Below, in pieces: positions 30,531-39,053 of a DNA stretch of 64,000 nucleotides; the first letter of the stretch is position 1; each line of letters begins with the position of its first letter. The translations under genes and the position numbers were made by a program. The notes under the pieces are model-generated. The model ran no database searches, was not told where the DNA came from, and saw nothing but the letters and a program-made list of their open reading frames with translations. The stretch comes from a virus. Location: the IMG/VR virus record IMGVR_UViG_3300034117_002447, positions 124,001 through 188,000 of that record. The stretch is one strand, 5' to 3'.

Positions 30531-30557
30531 AAAAAGGGAGCACTTGCTCCCTTTTTT
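30531..30557. terminator. Bidirectional terminator
   Basis: Stem AAAAAAGGGAGCA / TGCTCCCTTTTTT between convergent genes. Confidence 0.85.
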
Positions 30558-30813
30558 ATTGTGGTTTAGTTTGTAACAAGTCAACTATTTTTGCCTGATC
30601 TTCTGGCGTTACCAGGATATTATCAAAGTGTCCATACCTGGACCGGTAGCCAAATGCATACCTTAAGCCTGCCCATAATCTCCGAAAGAAGCCTGGAGTT
30701 GGACATAGGTGGACCTCCAACCAAACCTCTTGATCAGTGGTGTCCTTGATTAGGATAAACTGGTGTTCTGGACAGTGACAGTCACAAATAACTACGTGTT
30801 TTTCTAAATTCAT
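30556..30813 (-). CDS. Hypothetical phage protein with CxCxxxH motif, 85 aa
   Basis: Starts MNLEKHVVICDCHCPEHQF. The CDCHCPEH motif, the LHLCPTP strand and RYAFGYRSRYGHFDN fit a small conserved family often seen in phages, function unknown, possibly metal-binding. It overlaps the previous gene by 4 nt. Confidence 0.7.
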   Translation of the reverse strand: MNLEKHVVICDCHCPEHQFILIKDTTDQEVWLEVHLCPTPGFFRRLWAGLRYAFGYRSRYGHFDNILVTPEDQAKIVDLLQTKPQ

Positions 30814-31097
30814 CTCTTTACTTTTATTTTTTGAATTATTGCCATTTTACCGACTGGCGACCATCTGGCCTCCTCCTCGTATTGAAATTTCCCAGTATCC
30901 CAAAGAAATACTTGACCGTTTCGGTTCATTACAGTTAGGGCTGCACGCTCTGGCAGATTTGGGAATGAGATGCCCTGCTCAAATAGTGCAAGTTTATAGG
31001 CTGACCGGAATGTGCTTGAAACTCCGCTATGTACTTCAGTTTCACCAACTCTTAGTGTTACTAAACAGACATCATTAGCTCTTAACGGACTCGCCAT
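30810..31097 (-). CDS. Hypothetical protein, 95 aa
   Basis: Starts MASPLRANDVCLVTLRVG. Mixed alpha/beta with no family recognised. It overlaps the upstream gene by 23 nt and the downstream gene by 4 nt, in a tight three-gene operon. Confidence 0.6.
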   Translation of the reverse strand: MASPLRANDVCLVTLRVGETEVHSGVSSTFRSAYKLALFEQGISFPNLPERAALTVMNRNGQVFLWDTGKFQYEEEARWSPVGKMAIIQKIKVKR

Positions 31098-31314
31098 TGA
31101 AATAGGTTGGAAATTTTTTACGCAAGCTCTGCATCACAGTTGCATCATCTTTACCTAAGGTCACCTCTTCATAGATGTGATCTAGTATATCTATGCTGAC
31201 TGGATTTCCGATCACTGCATCTATTTTTCTGGAGATAAAAGCCTTTGGCCCTTTCTTCTTTACTAGATCAGCAACCACTTCTGGTTCTGGAATAAAATAT
31301 TTATTAAAGCTCAT
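31075..31314 (-). CDS. Hypothetical protein, 79 aa
   Basis: Starts MSFNKYFIPEPEVVADLV. Helical, basic in the first half, no family recognised. First gene of the three-gene operon behind a TAGTATAATA element. Confidence 0.65.
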   Translation of the reverse strand: MSFNKYFIPEPEVVADLVKKKGPKAFISRKIDAVIGNPVSIDILDHIYEEVTLGKDDATVMQSLRKKFPTYFNGESVKS

Positions 31315-31319
31315 GCTAT

Positions 31320-31329
31320 TATTATACTA
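31320..31329 (-). promoter_or_regulatory. TAGTATAATA promoter-like element
   Basis: Minus-strand TAGTATAATA, 5 nt before the ATG at 31314. Confidence 0.4.
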
Positions 31330-31374
31330 CAGTAGAGAATAAAAGGTTACATCGAAGACTTGCTAAACTTTCGC

Positions 31375-31384
31375 AAATAAATAA
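31375..31384 (+). promoter_or_regulatory. Late promoter motif
   Basis: AAATAAATAA, 21 nt before the ATG at 31406. Confidence 0.45.
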
Positions 31385-31405
31385 ATTCAAATAATTTTAT
31401 ACACT

Positions 31406-32548
31406 ATGACACCAAATCCAGTATGTTATAATCGCCTTAGCCAATCACCGGCAGCGATTCATATAGGAACCGTTTCTTTGGGACTTACTCCTAAGGATTA
31501 CCGAGCGGACACTGCTCGAAAATGGAGAGCGGGTATTTCTCCAAACACAAATATAGTTCTGTATTCAGATACTTTTAGTAGAGGAATAGACACCGAAGAT
31601 AATGCAGTACCGCGTATCTGGTGGATCGATGGAACTGGAACCTACACTGACAAAATCGCCGAATTAGTAAGTAGACTACCTGACCGAAGTGCAAATAATT
31701 ATGCACTGATGAGTTACACAGAGACACTTGCCTGGTTAAAGGCCAGCGGCAAATATGCACTAATTAACTGTGATTACCCAGAATATACGTTCGCAGAGTC
31801 ACTGACTGGTTGTCAAACGGTTGCGAATATTGAATCAGGTTACTTGGGAAGCTATTACGGCGGAGGAGACACTGAAATGTTTAACTTAGCAAATCCCACA
31901 ACATCCGTTGGATTTGGAACACACGCTCCAGCTGCATTCAAAGTTAAAGATTTTAATTTAATTAGCGCGACTGGAGTCACCCCAAATGGTAACGGCCTTG
32001 GCTCGGAGGGCGGATTTGTATTAGGAGGAGCAGGCGGTCTTGTACAGACCACAGCAACGGCTGCAAGCGTTTACTCGAATGGCTTTGTATTTGAGGGAGT
32101 ATTTGGAGAACTTGTACCTGACAAAACACTTTTTGAATTATATGACACTGTCGCAAATAAAGCAATTTACCAAGTTCGAACAGCTGATTCAGGTATTCAG
32201 GTGTTGAATATCAGTGGATCGATTTGTTATCAAGTCGACTATGACTTGGCTCTAACTCAACCGTCCACGTACATTACCTTCGCTCATAAAGCTGGAGAAA
32301 CTCCGATCATTCGAGCGAACGGCGGAGAGAGCCGCAATTTATCAGTAATTACGCCTATTACCTGGACAAACACTACTAAATGGGTAGTTGGATCACATTT
32401 AAATGCTGGAACATATAGTGAGCAAGTACAGACCGTTAAGTCTTTTAAAATACACTTAGCTAATGATTCAGCTGCTGGCCATAGGGATTTACAGCAACTT
32501 TTACATTCCGCTAATTATCCAATTGTAAGTAGTCTGTATACAGTTTAA
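31406..32548 (+). CDS. Putative virion surface protein with LamG-like fold, 380 aa
   Basis: Starts MTPNPVCYNRLSQSPAAI. The C-terminal 200 residues (FVFEGVFGELVPDKTLFELYD, WTNTTKWVVGSHLNAGTYSE, FKIHLANDSAAGHRDLQQLL) read like a concanavalin/LamG sandwich of the kind found in phage fibre and head-decoration proteins. Residues 150-210 are Gly-rich. No signal peptide. A late motif precedes it and a terminator follows. Compare the truncated LamG protein at 62761. Confidence 0.7.
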   Translation: MTPNPVCYNRLSQSPAAIHIGTVSLGLTPKDYRADTARKWRAGISPNTNIVLYSDTFSRGIDTEDNAVPRIWWIDGTGTYTDKIAELVSRLPDRSANNYALMSYTETLAWLKASGKYALINCDYPEYTFAESLTGCQTVANIESGYLGSYYGGGDTEMFNLANPTTSVGFGTHAPAAFKVKDFNLISATGVTPNGNGLGSEGGFVLGGAGGLVQTTATAASVYSNGFVFEGVFGELVPDKTLFELYDTVANKAIYQVRTADSGIQVLNISGSICYQVDYDLALTQPSTYITFAHKAGETPIIRANGGESRNLSVITPITWTNTTKWVVGSHLNAGTYSEQVQTVKSFKIHLANDSAAGHRDLQQLLHSANYPIVSSLYTV

Positions 32549-32564
32549 TCGGTTAATATAACTA

Positions 32565-32597
32565 ACAAAAAAGGACTCTTAAAGAGTCCTTTTTTGT
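32565..32597. terminator. Bidirectional terminator
   Basis: Stem ACAAAAAAGGACTCTT / AAGAGTCCTTTTTTGT. The stop codon of the leftward gene at 32579 lies inside it. Confidence 0.85.
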
Positions 32598-32836
32598 TTA
32601 ACAAGTTTTTTATATCGCCAACGAAAGTAGAAAGAGCAGCCAAAGAATAGTGCCGCTATGCAGTACAAAACGAAGTTGGCTCTCCATAAACTGCCAGTTA
32701 CCTGCATTAGCCAATACTGTACGATATCGAAACCGAACGGATTGAAGAACAGTGCGATCATCATGCACCATGTTGCCAGGTTGGCCATTAAGGTTTGTCT
32801 CCAAGTTTTGACTCTCACTGTCCATAGGGTTATCAT
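32579..32836 (-). CDS. Two-TM membrane protein, 85 aa
   Basis: Starts MITLWTVRVKTWRQTLMAN. Two hydrophobic helices: about 18-42 (LATWCMMIALFFNPFGFDIV) and 52-72 (FVLYCIAALFFGCSFYF), with a basic tail. No family is recognised. The competing frame at 32610-32885 starts with TTG and lacks protein-like character. Confidence 0.65.
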   Translation of the reverse strand: MITLWTVRVKTWRQTLMANLATWCMMIALFFNPFGFDIVQYWLMQVTGSLWRANFVLYCIAALFFGCSFYFRWRYKKLVKQKRTL

Positions 32837-32894
32837 TTTTCAAAGAGTCAGTGATTGACTCTAGGAAATTAAAAGTAAATTTCAAGATTATTTA

Positions 32895-33155
32895 TTACCA
32901 CTTAGGTTGCTCGCCTATTTGATCTAGCGCGCAGTGAAATCCTACCAGTCGAGTCTTTGCTTCAAGAAAACAGCCGCATATTCCACATTGGGATAGGGTC
33001 TCTCCAAAATGAGGACACTGTTTGCAAATGGACATTCGGTGATTCTTTAGATCTTCACTAACAAACACTTTATCGATGATTCGGCTAAGTACCGTAGGTT
33101 TTGGAGTTGCTGGCGTTGAACCGCATCCGCAGTCTTCAGTAGTTTGATCAGTCAT
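32895..33155 (-). CDS. Zinc-ribbon protein, 86 aa
   Basis: The N-terminal 25 residues are Cys/Thr/Pro-rich. The C-terminal half has CKQCPHFGETLSQCGICGCF and a final FHC, a multi-cysteine zinc ribbon seen in small phage proteins. It follows the UVDE gene with no gap. Confidence 0.75.
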   Translation of the reverse strand: MTDQTTEDCGCGSTPATPKPTVLSRIIDKVFVSEDLKNHRMSICKQCPHFGETLSQCGICGCFLEAKTRLVGFHCALDQIGEQPKW

Positions 33156-34130
33156 TTAGTCTGCTATTTTTTCAAAGTATCTTTTATCATCGAACTCCAA
33201 GTAGTTTTCAAGAAGACTCACAGAAGAGTCACGATACTTAAGTACGGCTAGGTCTTTTGCCTTGGCCTCTATCTCAATATCGAAACTGCGATTATAAGTA
33301 TTTATCTGTTCGTAAACGTAATCAGCATGGGATCTGGCAATAACTGACGGATCTTCAAATGTTTTTTTACTACTAGAGTAATGAGTGAGCGGAGTCACGC
33401 GTCCCCAGGTAGTGGCAGCTAGGGCGAGTGCAGCTTCCTCAGTAAGATCGCTGGTGTTAAAACGGTGATGATGGAAATCAAATGTAATTGGCGTGCCAAT
33501 ATTCGTATAGACTAATTGAAAAAGATCGAGTACCGAGTACTGTGTAGCCTTATCGTCGTTTTCGACAACAAGCCTGGCCTTAGTATTTTCGTGGAGACGT
33601 TGAAAATTCTGACAGAATCGTTGAGCAGCGGACTCCTTATCGCCATAGGTCCCACCGACATGAATGTTAATTGGATAATTATGGTCAATTGGCAAGCCCA
33701 TTAAGGTCATAATTTGCGCATGCTGGTCCAGATCCTTGACTGTTTTTGTGACAACCGCTGGATTGGGAGATGGCAGAACATCGAACTGGCCTGGATGCAT
33801 TGAGATTCGCATGCCGTTTGCAATTACAAACTTGCCGATTGCCTGCATGTCTGGCAAGATTTCCATAAAGTTTGGAAGCTGAGTAATTTCGTACTCTGAC
33901 ATCCATGGAAAAATATCGCTTGACATTCGATATACGTAAATGCCATTAGCTAAATTCCATTGTAGAATTTTTAGAACATCTTTTATATTTTGATGCGCAA
34001 GCTCAGCACAATATGAAACGCCCTTTTCTTGAAAGGTTTTACGGATCATACCTCGATTGGCTGTAATTTTTTGGTCGGCTAGAGACAAGTTAATGCAACA
34101 GTAACCCAAACGGACGTTAGTATCTTTCAT
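33156..34130 (-). CDS. uvsE: UV damage endonuclease (UVDE/UvsE), 324 aa
   Basis: TIM-barrel endonuclease that nicks 5' of UV photoproducts. Family signatures visible: LGYCCINLSL at the start, YRMSSDIFPW, MHPGQFDVLPSPN (metal-binding His), INIHVGGTYGDKE, LVVENDD and FDFHHHRFN. The length is normal. It is expressed from a TAGTATAATA element directly before the ATG and is the head of a pair with the zinc-ribbon gene. Confidence 0.95.
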   Translation of the reverse strand: MKDTNVRLGYCCINLSLADQKITANRGMIRKTFQEKGVSYCAELAHQNIKDVLKILQWNLANGIYVYRMSSDIFPWMSEYEITQLPNFMEILPDMQAIGKFVIANGMRISMHPGQFDVLPSPNPAVVTKTVKDLDQHAQIMTLMGLPIDHNYPINIHVGGTYGDKESAAQRFCQNFQRLHENTKARLVVENDDKATQYSVLDLFQLVYTNIGTPITFDFHHHRFNTSDLTEEAALALAATTWGRVTPLTHYSSSKKTFEDPSVIARSHADYVYEQINTYNRSFDIEIEAKAKDLAVLKYRDSSVSLLENYLEFDDKRYFEKIAD

Positions 34131-34135
34131 GTAGT

Positions 34136-34145
34136 TATTATACTA
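34136..34145 (-). promoter_or_regulatory. TAGTATAATA promoter-like element
   Basis: Minus-strand TAGTATAATA, 5 nt before the UVDE ATG at 34130. Its TAG is the stop of the upstream gene. Confidence 0.4.
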
Positions 34146-34415
34146 CAAAATTGTATTGGCTAGTTGAACCGATAACCAAATTCCTAAATATGACCCGGCT
34201 ACTGAGCCAGTAACATAACCAAACCATTGGTGTAGTGAATCTTCGCTCTTTGCAATTTTTCGGATTACGAAAAAATTTAGTGAAGCTATTGTAAAATCAC
34301 TAACTGCTGCTAAGTGATATTGAGTTTCAGCAACTGCTCTAAAATTTATGCATAAAATTCCATACAGTACAAGCTGAATTGCAAATAATAATAAACATTC
34401 TTTTAATTTTGTCAT
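34143..34415 (-). CDS. Multi-pass membrane protein, 90 aa
   Basis: The ATG at 34415 (MTKLKECLLLFAIQLVLY) is preferred to an upstream TTG. Three hydrophobic segments: 5-22, 34-48 and 66-86. No family is recognised. It follows the 196-aa gene by 6 nt. Confidence 0.6.
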   Translation of the reverse strand: MTKLKECLLLFAIQLVLYGILCINFRAVAETQYHLAAVSDFTIASLNFFVIRKIAKSEDSLHQWFGYVTGSVAGSYLGIWLSVQLANTIL

Positions 34416-34421
34416 AGACAA

Positions 34422-35012
34422 TTAGTTATATAAAAAGTTACGAATTAATAGTTTAATATTTTTGAATATTAAAGATTTCCTAGAATTAAGAGATTTGGTA
34501 AAAGAAACTGACCAGTTTGAAGCATTATTTGCCTCAATTGACTTACTGTCAAATTTGTAACCAATCATAAAGCCTACATCAAATAACGATTCCACTAATT
34601 GTATAATTTGATTCACTAAGTCTGAGTCAGTTTTTTGCGAATCAAAGTCAGCAGCGGATGGAGCCAGTAATTTAAGTGCTGATTTTTTAAGTGTACCAAT
34701 TGACTTTAATTGATTTTGTATTTCCATATAAATGAAAGTATATGCCTCAATTACCAGTTTATCAGCAGTTCCTGGCGAATTTAATAGAGCAGCTTGGACC
34801 ATTGCTGGAGTTTTACCAACTAGCCAGGTACTAAATTTATCAATTACCTGGTATACGTTAACAATCTTATTTGCTTTATCTAACTCAGTTTTATAAGTAC
34901 TTTTAAATTCAGAAATACTCTTAAGTTGATTAGCTGTACACTCATTAATTGAACTAGTTAAAATAGCTGGACTAAGTGCTTCATTTGTAAAAGTTTTAAA
35001 GGTCTTAATCAT
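34422..35012 (-). CDS. Capsid-targeted helical protein, 196 aa
   Basis: N-terminus MIKTFKTFTNE|A fits the packaged-protein peptide and resembles T4 internal-protein N-termini. The remainder is helical (MVQAALLNSPGTADKLV) with no recognised domain. The upstream region has only a weak late-like sequence (AATAGATAAC). Confidence 0.65.
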   Translation of the reverse strand: MIKTFKTFTNEALSPAILTSSINECTANQLKSISEFKSTYKTELDKANKIVNVYQVIDKFSTWLVGKTPAMVQAALLNSPGTADKLVIEAYTFIYMEIQNQLKSIGTLKKSALKLLAPSAADFDSQKTDSDLVNQIIQLVESLFDVGFMIGYKFDSKSIEANNASNWSVSFTKSLNSRKSLIFKNIKLLIRNFLYN

Positions 35013-35048
35013 AACACGTAATATTTTTATAATGTTATCTATTTCAGC

Positions 35049-35675
35049 CTAATTAATATTAACAAAGTTATAATTACTAGTTACAGTTCGGATGACTCTA
35101 ACTACATCTAATGCATCTTGCAGAGCATCATGGGTTACTTCTCCAGATAATTGGCATCGATCCATGCACGTCTGTAAATTAGGTAAGCTCTCGTCAGTTT
35201 TCCAATTCATTAACAGAATGGCTGGATCCAAGATTCTCTGTCTAATCTGCACGTTTGAACTCCAGTTTGGAAGTTTCTGCAGAAATACTTTGTCAAAACT
35301 TGCAAAGTTCTTACCTGCTGCATTAATTTTTACGCAACCAGTCGCCTCAGCTGGGATACCATTTGAAGCTAGCCACATTTGAAATGAGTGGGCTACTAGT
35401 CCAACCGGTAAAATGTTATGATACTTTCGGTATGCGAGACGTTCGTCCTTTGTTAGATTCTCTAAACCGCCAAGAATTTTTAGAATCCAAGAGTTTAGAG
35501 ATAGGGCAAATGGACTTCCTACATACGTAGTGTGTTCCACAATACACTGAAATTTAGGTAGTTCTTCCAATGAGGCTGGATTTAGGGTGTCCTCAATGAC
35601 AGCTCCAATCTGTAAAATTTGACAGGTCTCTGGATCAAGACCCGTCGTTTCAATATCAATCGATACGTATTTCAT
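35049..35675 (-). CDS. DnaQ-like DEDD 3'-5' exonuclease, 208 aa
   Basis: Exonuclease fold with Asp7-x-Glu9 (SIDIETTG), an internal aspartate (NFASFDKVFL) and the closing His-Asp of VTHDALQDALD, the DEDDh arrangement. It acts on single-stranded DNA or RNA. It is next to the DUF3127 SSB-like gene (2-nt gap) and guanylate kinase, forming a DNA metabolism operon. Confidence 0.88.
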   Translation of the reverse strand: MKYVSIDIETTGLDPETCQILQIGAVIEDTLNPASLEELPKFQCIVEHTTYVGSPFALSLNSWILKILGGLENLTKDERLAYRKYHNILPVGLVAHSFQMWLASNGIPAEATGCVKINAAGKNFASFDKVFLQKLPNWSSNVQIRQRILDPAILLMNWKTDESLPNLQTCMDRCQLSGEVTHDALQDALDVVRVIRTVTSNYNFVNIN

Positions 35676-35677
35676 AA

Positions 35678-36106
35678 TTAAAAGTCGAATGGTAAATCGT
35701 CATCAGTCAAAGTAGACTGAGTCGATGTTGATTTTTTTGGTGCAGAGGTCTCAATTCCAAGGCTACGGAAGATTTCGTCATCGTCCTCATCATTAAAATC
35801 AGAAGCAGGTTTACTTACGTTAGCTCTCTGCTGTCCGTTGATTCGGTAAGCCTCAAGGCTATTAAAGTATTTTGTCTGACCTGACTTGTCTGTCCAGTCT
35901 CGGCCTTTTACATCAAACGCAACTGAGACAGTATCTCCGATTCCATAAGAATCAATCATGTCACATTTGTCCTGTACAAGTCCAAATACAATTTTTTGCG
36001 GGTACTTATCTCCCGATTCAATTACAAATTCTCTCTTACGAAAGCCTTTATTGAAAGTCTGTGCTGGGAAAATCTCAATGATTATTCCGTTTAGTTCAAA
36101 TGCCAT
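35678..36106 (-). CDS. DUF3127 family, SSB-like OB-fold protein, 142 aa
   Basis: An OB-fold-like N-terminal domain (IVFGLVQDKCDMIDSYGIGD, FDVKGRDWTDKSGQTKYFN) matches DUF3127 of Bacteroidota. The C-terminus is acidic and ends DDDLPFDF, like the protein-interaction tip of bacterial SSB (DDDIPF). It probably binds ssDNA and recruits partners; the role is inferred from these two features. Confidence 0.85.
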   Translation of the reverse strand: MAFELNGIIIEIFPAQTFNKGFRKREFVIESGDKYPQKIVFGLVQDKCDMIDSYGIGDTVSVAFDVKGRDWTDKSGQTKYFNSLEAYRINGQQRANVSKPASDFNDEDDDEIFRSLGIETSAPKKSTSTQSTLTDDDLPFDF

Positions 36107-36107
36107 A

Positions 36108-36587
36108 TTAGAAATCGTGGTTAGTTATTTTTATATCATAATTTGTGAAGCCTTCAAAATCTTTACGATCGGCCTCTAATCGTCTGTCTACTGAATCACC
36201 GGGCATGTCTCGGTCCATCATACGTTGACGCCTAACATCCTCAGCAATATCAAAGAATATTACCAATGACTCTTTACGCGCATCATCAGACAGGTGAGCT
36301 AAGCCACTAGGTGTCATGATGAATACGTCATCCTCATCGAATTGGTCACGAGTAGTTCCGTAAATCCAGCCATTAAACTCAACGTATTCATAGAACTCGT
36401 CATTTTTAATTAGATCAGCTGCCTGTTCTGGACTTAAGAAGAAGTAATCTCTTCCTTCAACTTCCCCTTCGCGTGGAGGGCGTGTTGTGTAACTTACTGC
36501 GTACCTAAAACCTCTATCTTCGAATTTTTTACGAAGAAAATCTTTTCCGCTTGCGGCTCTGCCGACTACAATTATTCGTTTGCTCAT
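36108..36587 (-). CDS. gmk: Guanylate kinase-like enzyme, 159 aa
   Basis: P-loop GRAASGKD (9-16), the GMP-binding segment SYTTRPPREGEVEGRDYFF and YVEFNGWIYGTT, as in guanylate kinases, which phosphorylate GMP/dGMP. Shorter than the typical 200 residues, lacking much of the C-terminal helix region. It probably boosts dGTP supply. Confidence 0.9.
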   Translation of the reverse strand: MSKRIIVVGRAASGKDFLRKKFEDRGFRYAVSYTTRPPREGEVEGRDYFFLSPEQAADLIKNDEFYEYVEFNGWIYGTTRDQFDEDDVFIMTPSGLAHLSDDARKESLVIFFDIAEDVRRQRMMDRDMPGDSVDRRLEADRKDFEGFTNYDIKITNHDF

Positions 36588-36594
36588 ATATAAA

Positions 36595-37884
36595 TTAAAA
36601 TTCTCTCTTTTGACCGTGGATTGCTTTGAATACTGGAAATCTTAGGGAATGAGCTCCGTGTTGATCAGTAGTTTCTTCAAAGAATTGAACGGTAATTGTT
36701 TTACCTAAAATTTCATTTGGGTTTTTGTGATAGTATCTTCGCTGTTCAATATTAAAACCTGAACCCACTCTAACTGTATTGCCTTTATGCTCTACGATTA
36801 CTGCTTTCAACATGACCTCCTCAACCTCTTTTCCCATGTCAATGATACGATTTACGTCAGATTCAAGATCAATTACGACGTATTCTGCATCGTGCATCTT
36901 TTTAACTTTAAGCAGATTCTTTGAGCGTTTGCCTTCGTAACCAATATCCTTACGCATCATTACTCCTTCGTAACCCATTTCAGTTGCATCAGCTACAATC
37001 TTTTCAAATTCGTCAACCGATTTTATTTGAAATTGTGGAAGTGGTTCTGCATAGGTTAAGTCAGTTACGATTGCATTTAAGATAATTAATCGAGCTGAAA
37101 GAGAAACTTCCCCTGCTTGATTATTAAATTCAGCCATTTCTAAGAAGTCAAATACGTAATACTTTGGAGTCTGAATCGTATGGTTCTTTCTGCCGATCTC
37201 CTTGATAATTCCTTGGAAATCTTCAAGTCCACCTTCTTTCATAACGCAAACTTCTCCGTCCAATACTTTGTTTCTGAGACCAAGTTTCTTAATGTCCTCT
37301 GCTAAAACTGAAAGAGTTAAGAATTCATTGCCCGCTCGTGAATAAAATTTAGGTTCTCCGTGTTCGTCAATTATTGTAATACACCGAACTCCATCAAGCT
37401 TACGACTTGCCCACCATTCTCCAGATTCGAAATTTACCTTCTTTTCATTTCCGTCAAACTTCTCAGCGAGAGCGACATCAAAAGTAGGAACCGTTCCGGG
37501 CATTACTGAGTTAATTAAAGTAGCCGTAGCTCTAGTCTTTAAGTTACGATCTATCACATCATAGATCACATCTGCGAACTCCTGATTCTTGGCAATAAAA
37601 CCATTAACTACCTGTATAGCATTATGGCCAGTGACACGACGTTCATTCAGATCGTCAAGTAATTGAAACAAGTTATCGTAACTATCGACAGTAAGATCTT
37701 GACGCTTTTTCAAGTTATCTGAGGTAACGTAGTACTGCTTAAACGGAGAGTATACGTATTCAAATAACTTACGCAAGGTCGAGGTATCATACTTTTTAAG
37801 TATCTCCTTTTTATCGTTGGTTGAAGAAGTAGCCTTCATTTCTTCAATGAACTCGGCAACCTGTTTAAAATCTGATGTTTTCAT
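36595..37884 (-). CDS. ATP-dependent DNA ligase, 429 aa
   Basis: Nucleotidyltransferase motif I KLDG with catalytic Lys162 (ASRKLDGVRC), followed by LDGEVCV (motif III), YYVFDFLE (IIIa), YEGVMMRKD (IV) and LLKVKKMHDAEYVV (V). A C-terminal OB fold ends in the motif-VI region (LRFPVFKAIHG). The N-terminal 140 residues are helical. The ATG at 37884 is preferred because the longer frame reads through a terminator. Seals nicks in replication and repair. Confidence 0.94.
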   Translation of the reverse strand: MKTSDFKQVAEFIEEMKATSSTNDKKEILKKYDTSTLRKLFEYVYSPFKQYYVTSDNLKKRQDLTVDSYDNLFQLLDDLNERRVTGHNAIQVVNGFIAKNQEFADVIYDVIDRNLKTRATATLINSVMPGTVPTFDVALAEKFDGNEKKVNFESGEWWASRKLDGVRCITIIDEHGEPKFYSRAGNEFLTLSVLAEDIKKLGLRNKVLDGEVCVMKEGGLEDFQGIIKEIGRKNHTIQTPKYYVFDFLEMAEFNNQAGEVSLSARLIILNAIVTDLTYAEPLPQFQIKSVDEFEKIVADATEMGYEGVMMRKDIGYEGKRSKNLLKVKKMHDAEYVVIDLESDVNRIIDMGKEVEEVMLKAVIVEHKGNTVRVGSGFNIEQRRYYHKNPNEILGKTITVQFFEETTDQHGAHSLRFPVFKAIHGQKREF

Positions 37885-37890
37885 ATTGAT

Positions 37891-37900
37891 TATTATACTA
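37891..37900 (-). promoter_or_regulatory. TAGTATAATA promoter-like element
   Basis: Minus-strand TAGTATAATA, 6 nt before the ligase ATG and directly after a terminator. Confidence 0.45.
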
Positions 37901-37904
37901 AACA

Positions 37905-37929
37905 AAAAAAGCCGCTGTCGCGGCTTTTT
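37905..37929 (-). terminator. Rho-independent terminator
   Basis: Stem AAAAAGCCGC / GCGGCTTTTT, ending the gene at 37948. Confidence 0.85.
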
Positions 37930-37947
37930 CATAAAATTTATAAATTA

Positions 37948-38514
37948 TTAGCTAGGGTTTACAACCTCTTCGTTAGCCAAGTTATCAAGTTCGTCTTGTT
38001 TCGCCATTCCAACTTTGATAGTTTGGATAATACGATCAAGCTCTTTCATTTCCATTACTGAAGTGTTAAGAGCTACTGCGATACGAAATACACGTTGTGC
38101 TGATTCAAGGCTAGATCCTTCGAACTTGTTAAGTAGAATTGCTGCAGCTTCTAGGGCAGATGCCTGAATTTGAACTGCTCCACTCGATTCAGTGTTTTCG
38201 TCCTGTTCCTGCTCCAATCGCGCAATTGCAGAAGAGAATCCCAAGAAACAATTCATTACCATGAATGCTTCATTAGGGCCAGTGAAAGTAAATTTACCTC
38301 CATTGCATGCATTTTTGATCCATTTAAGATCAGCTAATTCTAATTTAACTGGGAAGTATCCAGTACGACGATTGATAAGCATGTCAAGTTCTGACATTTC
38401 TTGTACAGGCTCTTCGCCGCCTTCTTGTGTTGGTTCCATTTCTGGAGAAGTTTCTTCGACCATTACAGTTTCTTCAACTAATAAGTCGGTTGCTAGTTCT
38501 TGTGAGTTTTCCAT
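37948..38514 (-). CDS. Hypothetical protein, 188 aa
   Basis: Starts MENSQELATDLLVEETVMV with a very acidic N-terminal 40 residues, then a helical region ending NLANEEVVNPS. No family is recognised. Followed by a terminator. A TAGAATAATA-like element lies near 38540. Confidence 0.65.
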   Translation of the reverse strand: MENSQELATDLLVEETVMVEETSPEMEPTQEGGEEPVQEMSELDMLINRRTGYFPVKLELADLKWIKNACNGGKFTFTGPNEAFMVMNCFLGFSSAIARLEQEQDENTESSGAVQIQASALEAAAILLNKFEGSSLESAQRVFRIAVALNTSVMEMKELDRIIQTIKVGMAKQDELDNLANEEVVNPS

Positions 38515-38567
38515 TTGAATAAAGATATTGTTTAGATTATTATTCTACTAGGAAACTTGAACTAGTT

Positions 38568-39038
38568 TTAGGAAAGTCTGTCTAAAATTATAAGTTGGGC
38601 TCGCGAAACTTTTGAGTAAGCCTCTTTGATATCGATGAATCCGGCCCAGTCAATCTCTTCTGCCTGAAGTTGGCTCTTTGGAATAGTTAATGACTCCAGC
38701 TCAATCTCAGATAGATCCTCAATTCGGAAAACGAAATAGTGTAGTGCATTCTTGTACTTGCCGTCTTTATCGTAAACTTCAACTGTCTGCACGGGCAATT
38801 CTAATTTATCTGGAGAAAGATAGATTCCTGTCTCTTCGCTAAGTTCTCGTAGAGCAGCATTCATTAGGTCTTCGCCAGCTTCGACCTTGCCCTTTGGAAT
38901 TCCCATGATTGGTCTAACCCAACTTCCATTAGTTGGATGAACTAGTAAAATTTTTTGATTGTATAATATTGCTACACCGGCCGTATCGTGGCCAGCTGAT
39001 GACTCAGCTAAGAATTCAGAGAATGCTTTAATCTTCAT
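38568..39038 (-). CDS. Capsid-targeted Nudix hydrolase, 156 aa
   Basis: Complete Nudix box GX5EX7REUXEEXGU at residues 50-72 (GKVEAGEDLMNAAL then RELSEETGI). Nudix enzymes cleave nucleoside diphosphates linked to another moiety. The domain begins around residue 17 and is preceded by MKIKAFSEFLAE|S, the packaged-protein peptide. Without that peptide it would be an ordinary T4-like NudE relative. It lies 7 nt downstream of another capsid-targeted gene. This could be a packaged enzyme acting on NAD-like, cap-like or alarmone molecules at entry. Confidence 0.9.
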   Translation of the reverse strand: MKIKAFSEFLAESSAGHDTAGVAILYNQKILLVHPTNGSWVRPIMGIPKGKVEAGEDLMNAALRELSEETGIYLSPDKLELPVQTVEVYDKDGKYKNALHYFVFRIEDLSEIELESLTIPKSQLQAEEIDWAGFIDIKEAYSKVSRAQLIILDRLS

Positions 39039-39043
39039 TTAGT

Positions 39044-39053
39044 TATTATACTA
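39044..39053 (-). promoter_or_regulatory. TAGTATAATA promoter-like element
   Basis: Minus-strand TAGTATAATA, 5 nt before the Nudix ATG. It overlaps the last codons of the preceding gene. Confidence 0.35.

Noticed and set aside
32610-32885. Minus-strand ORF overlapping the two-TM protein
   Set aside because: It starts with TTG, and its second half is the out-of-frame shadow of a clear membrane protein.
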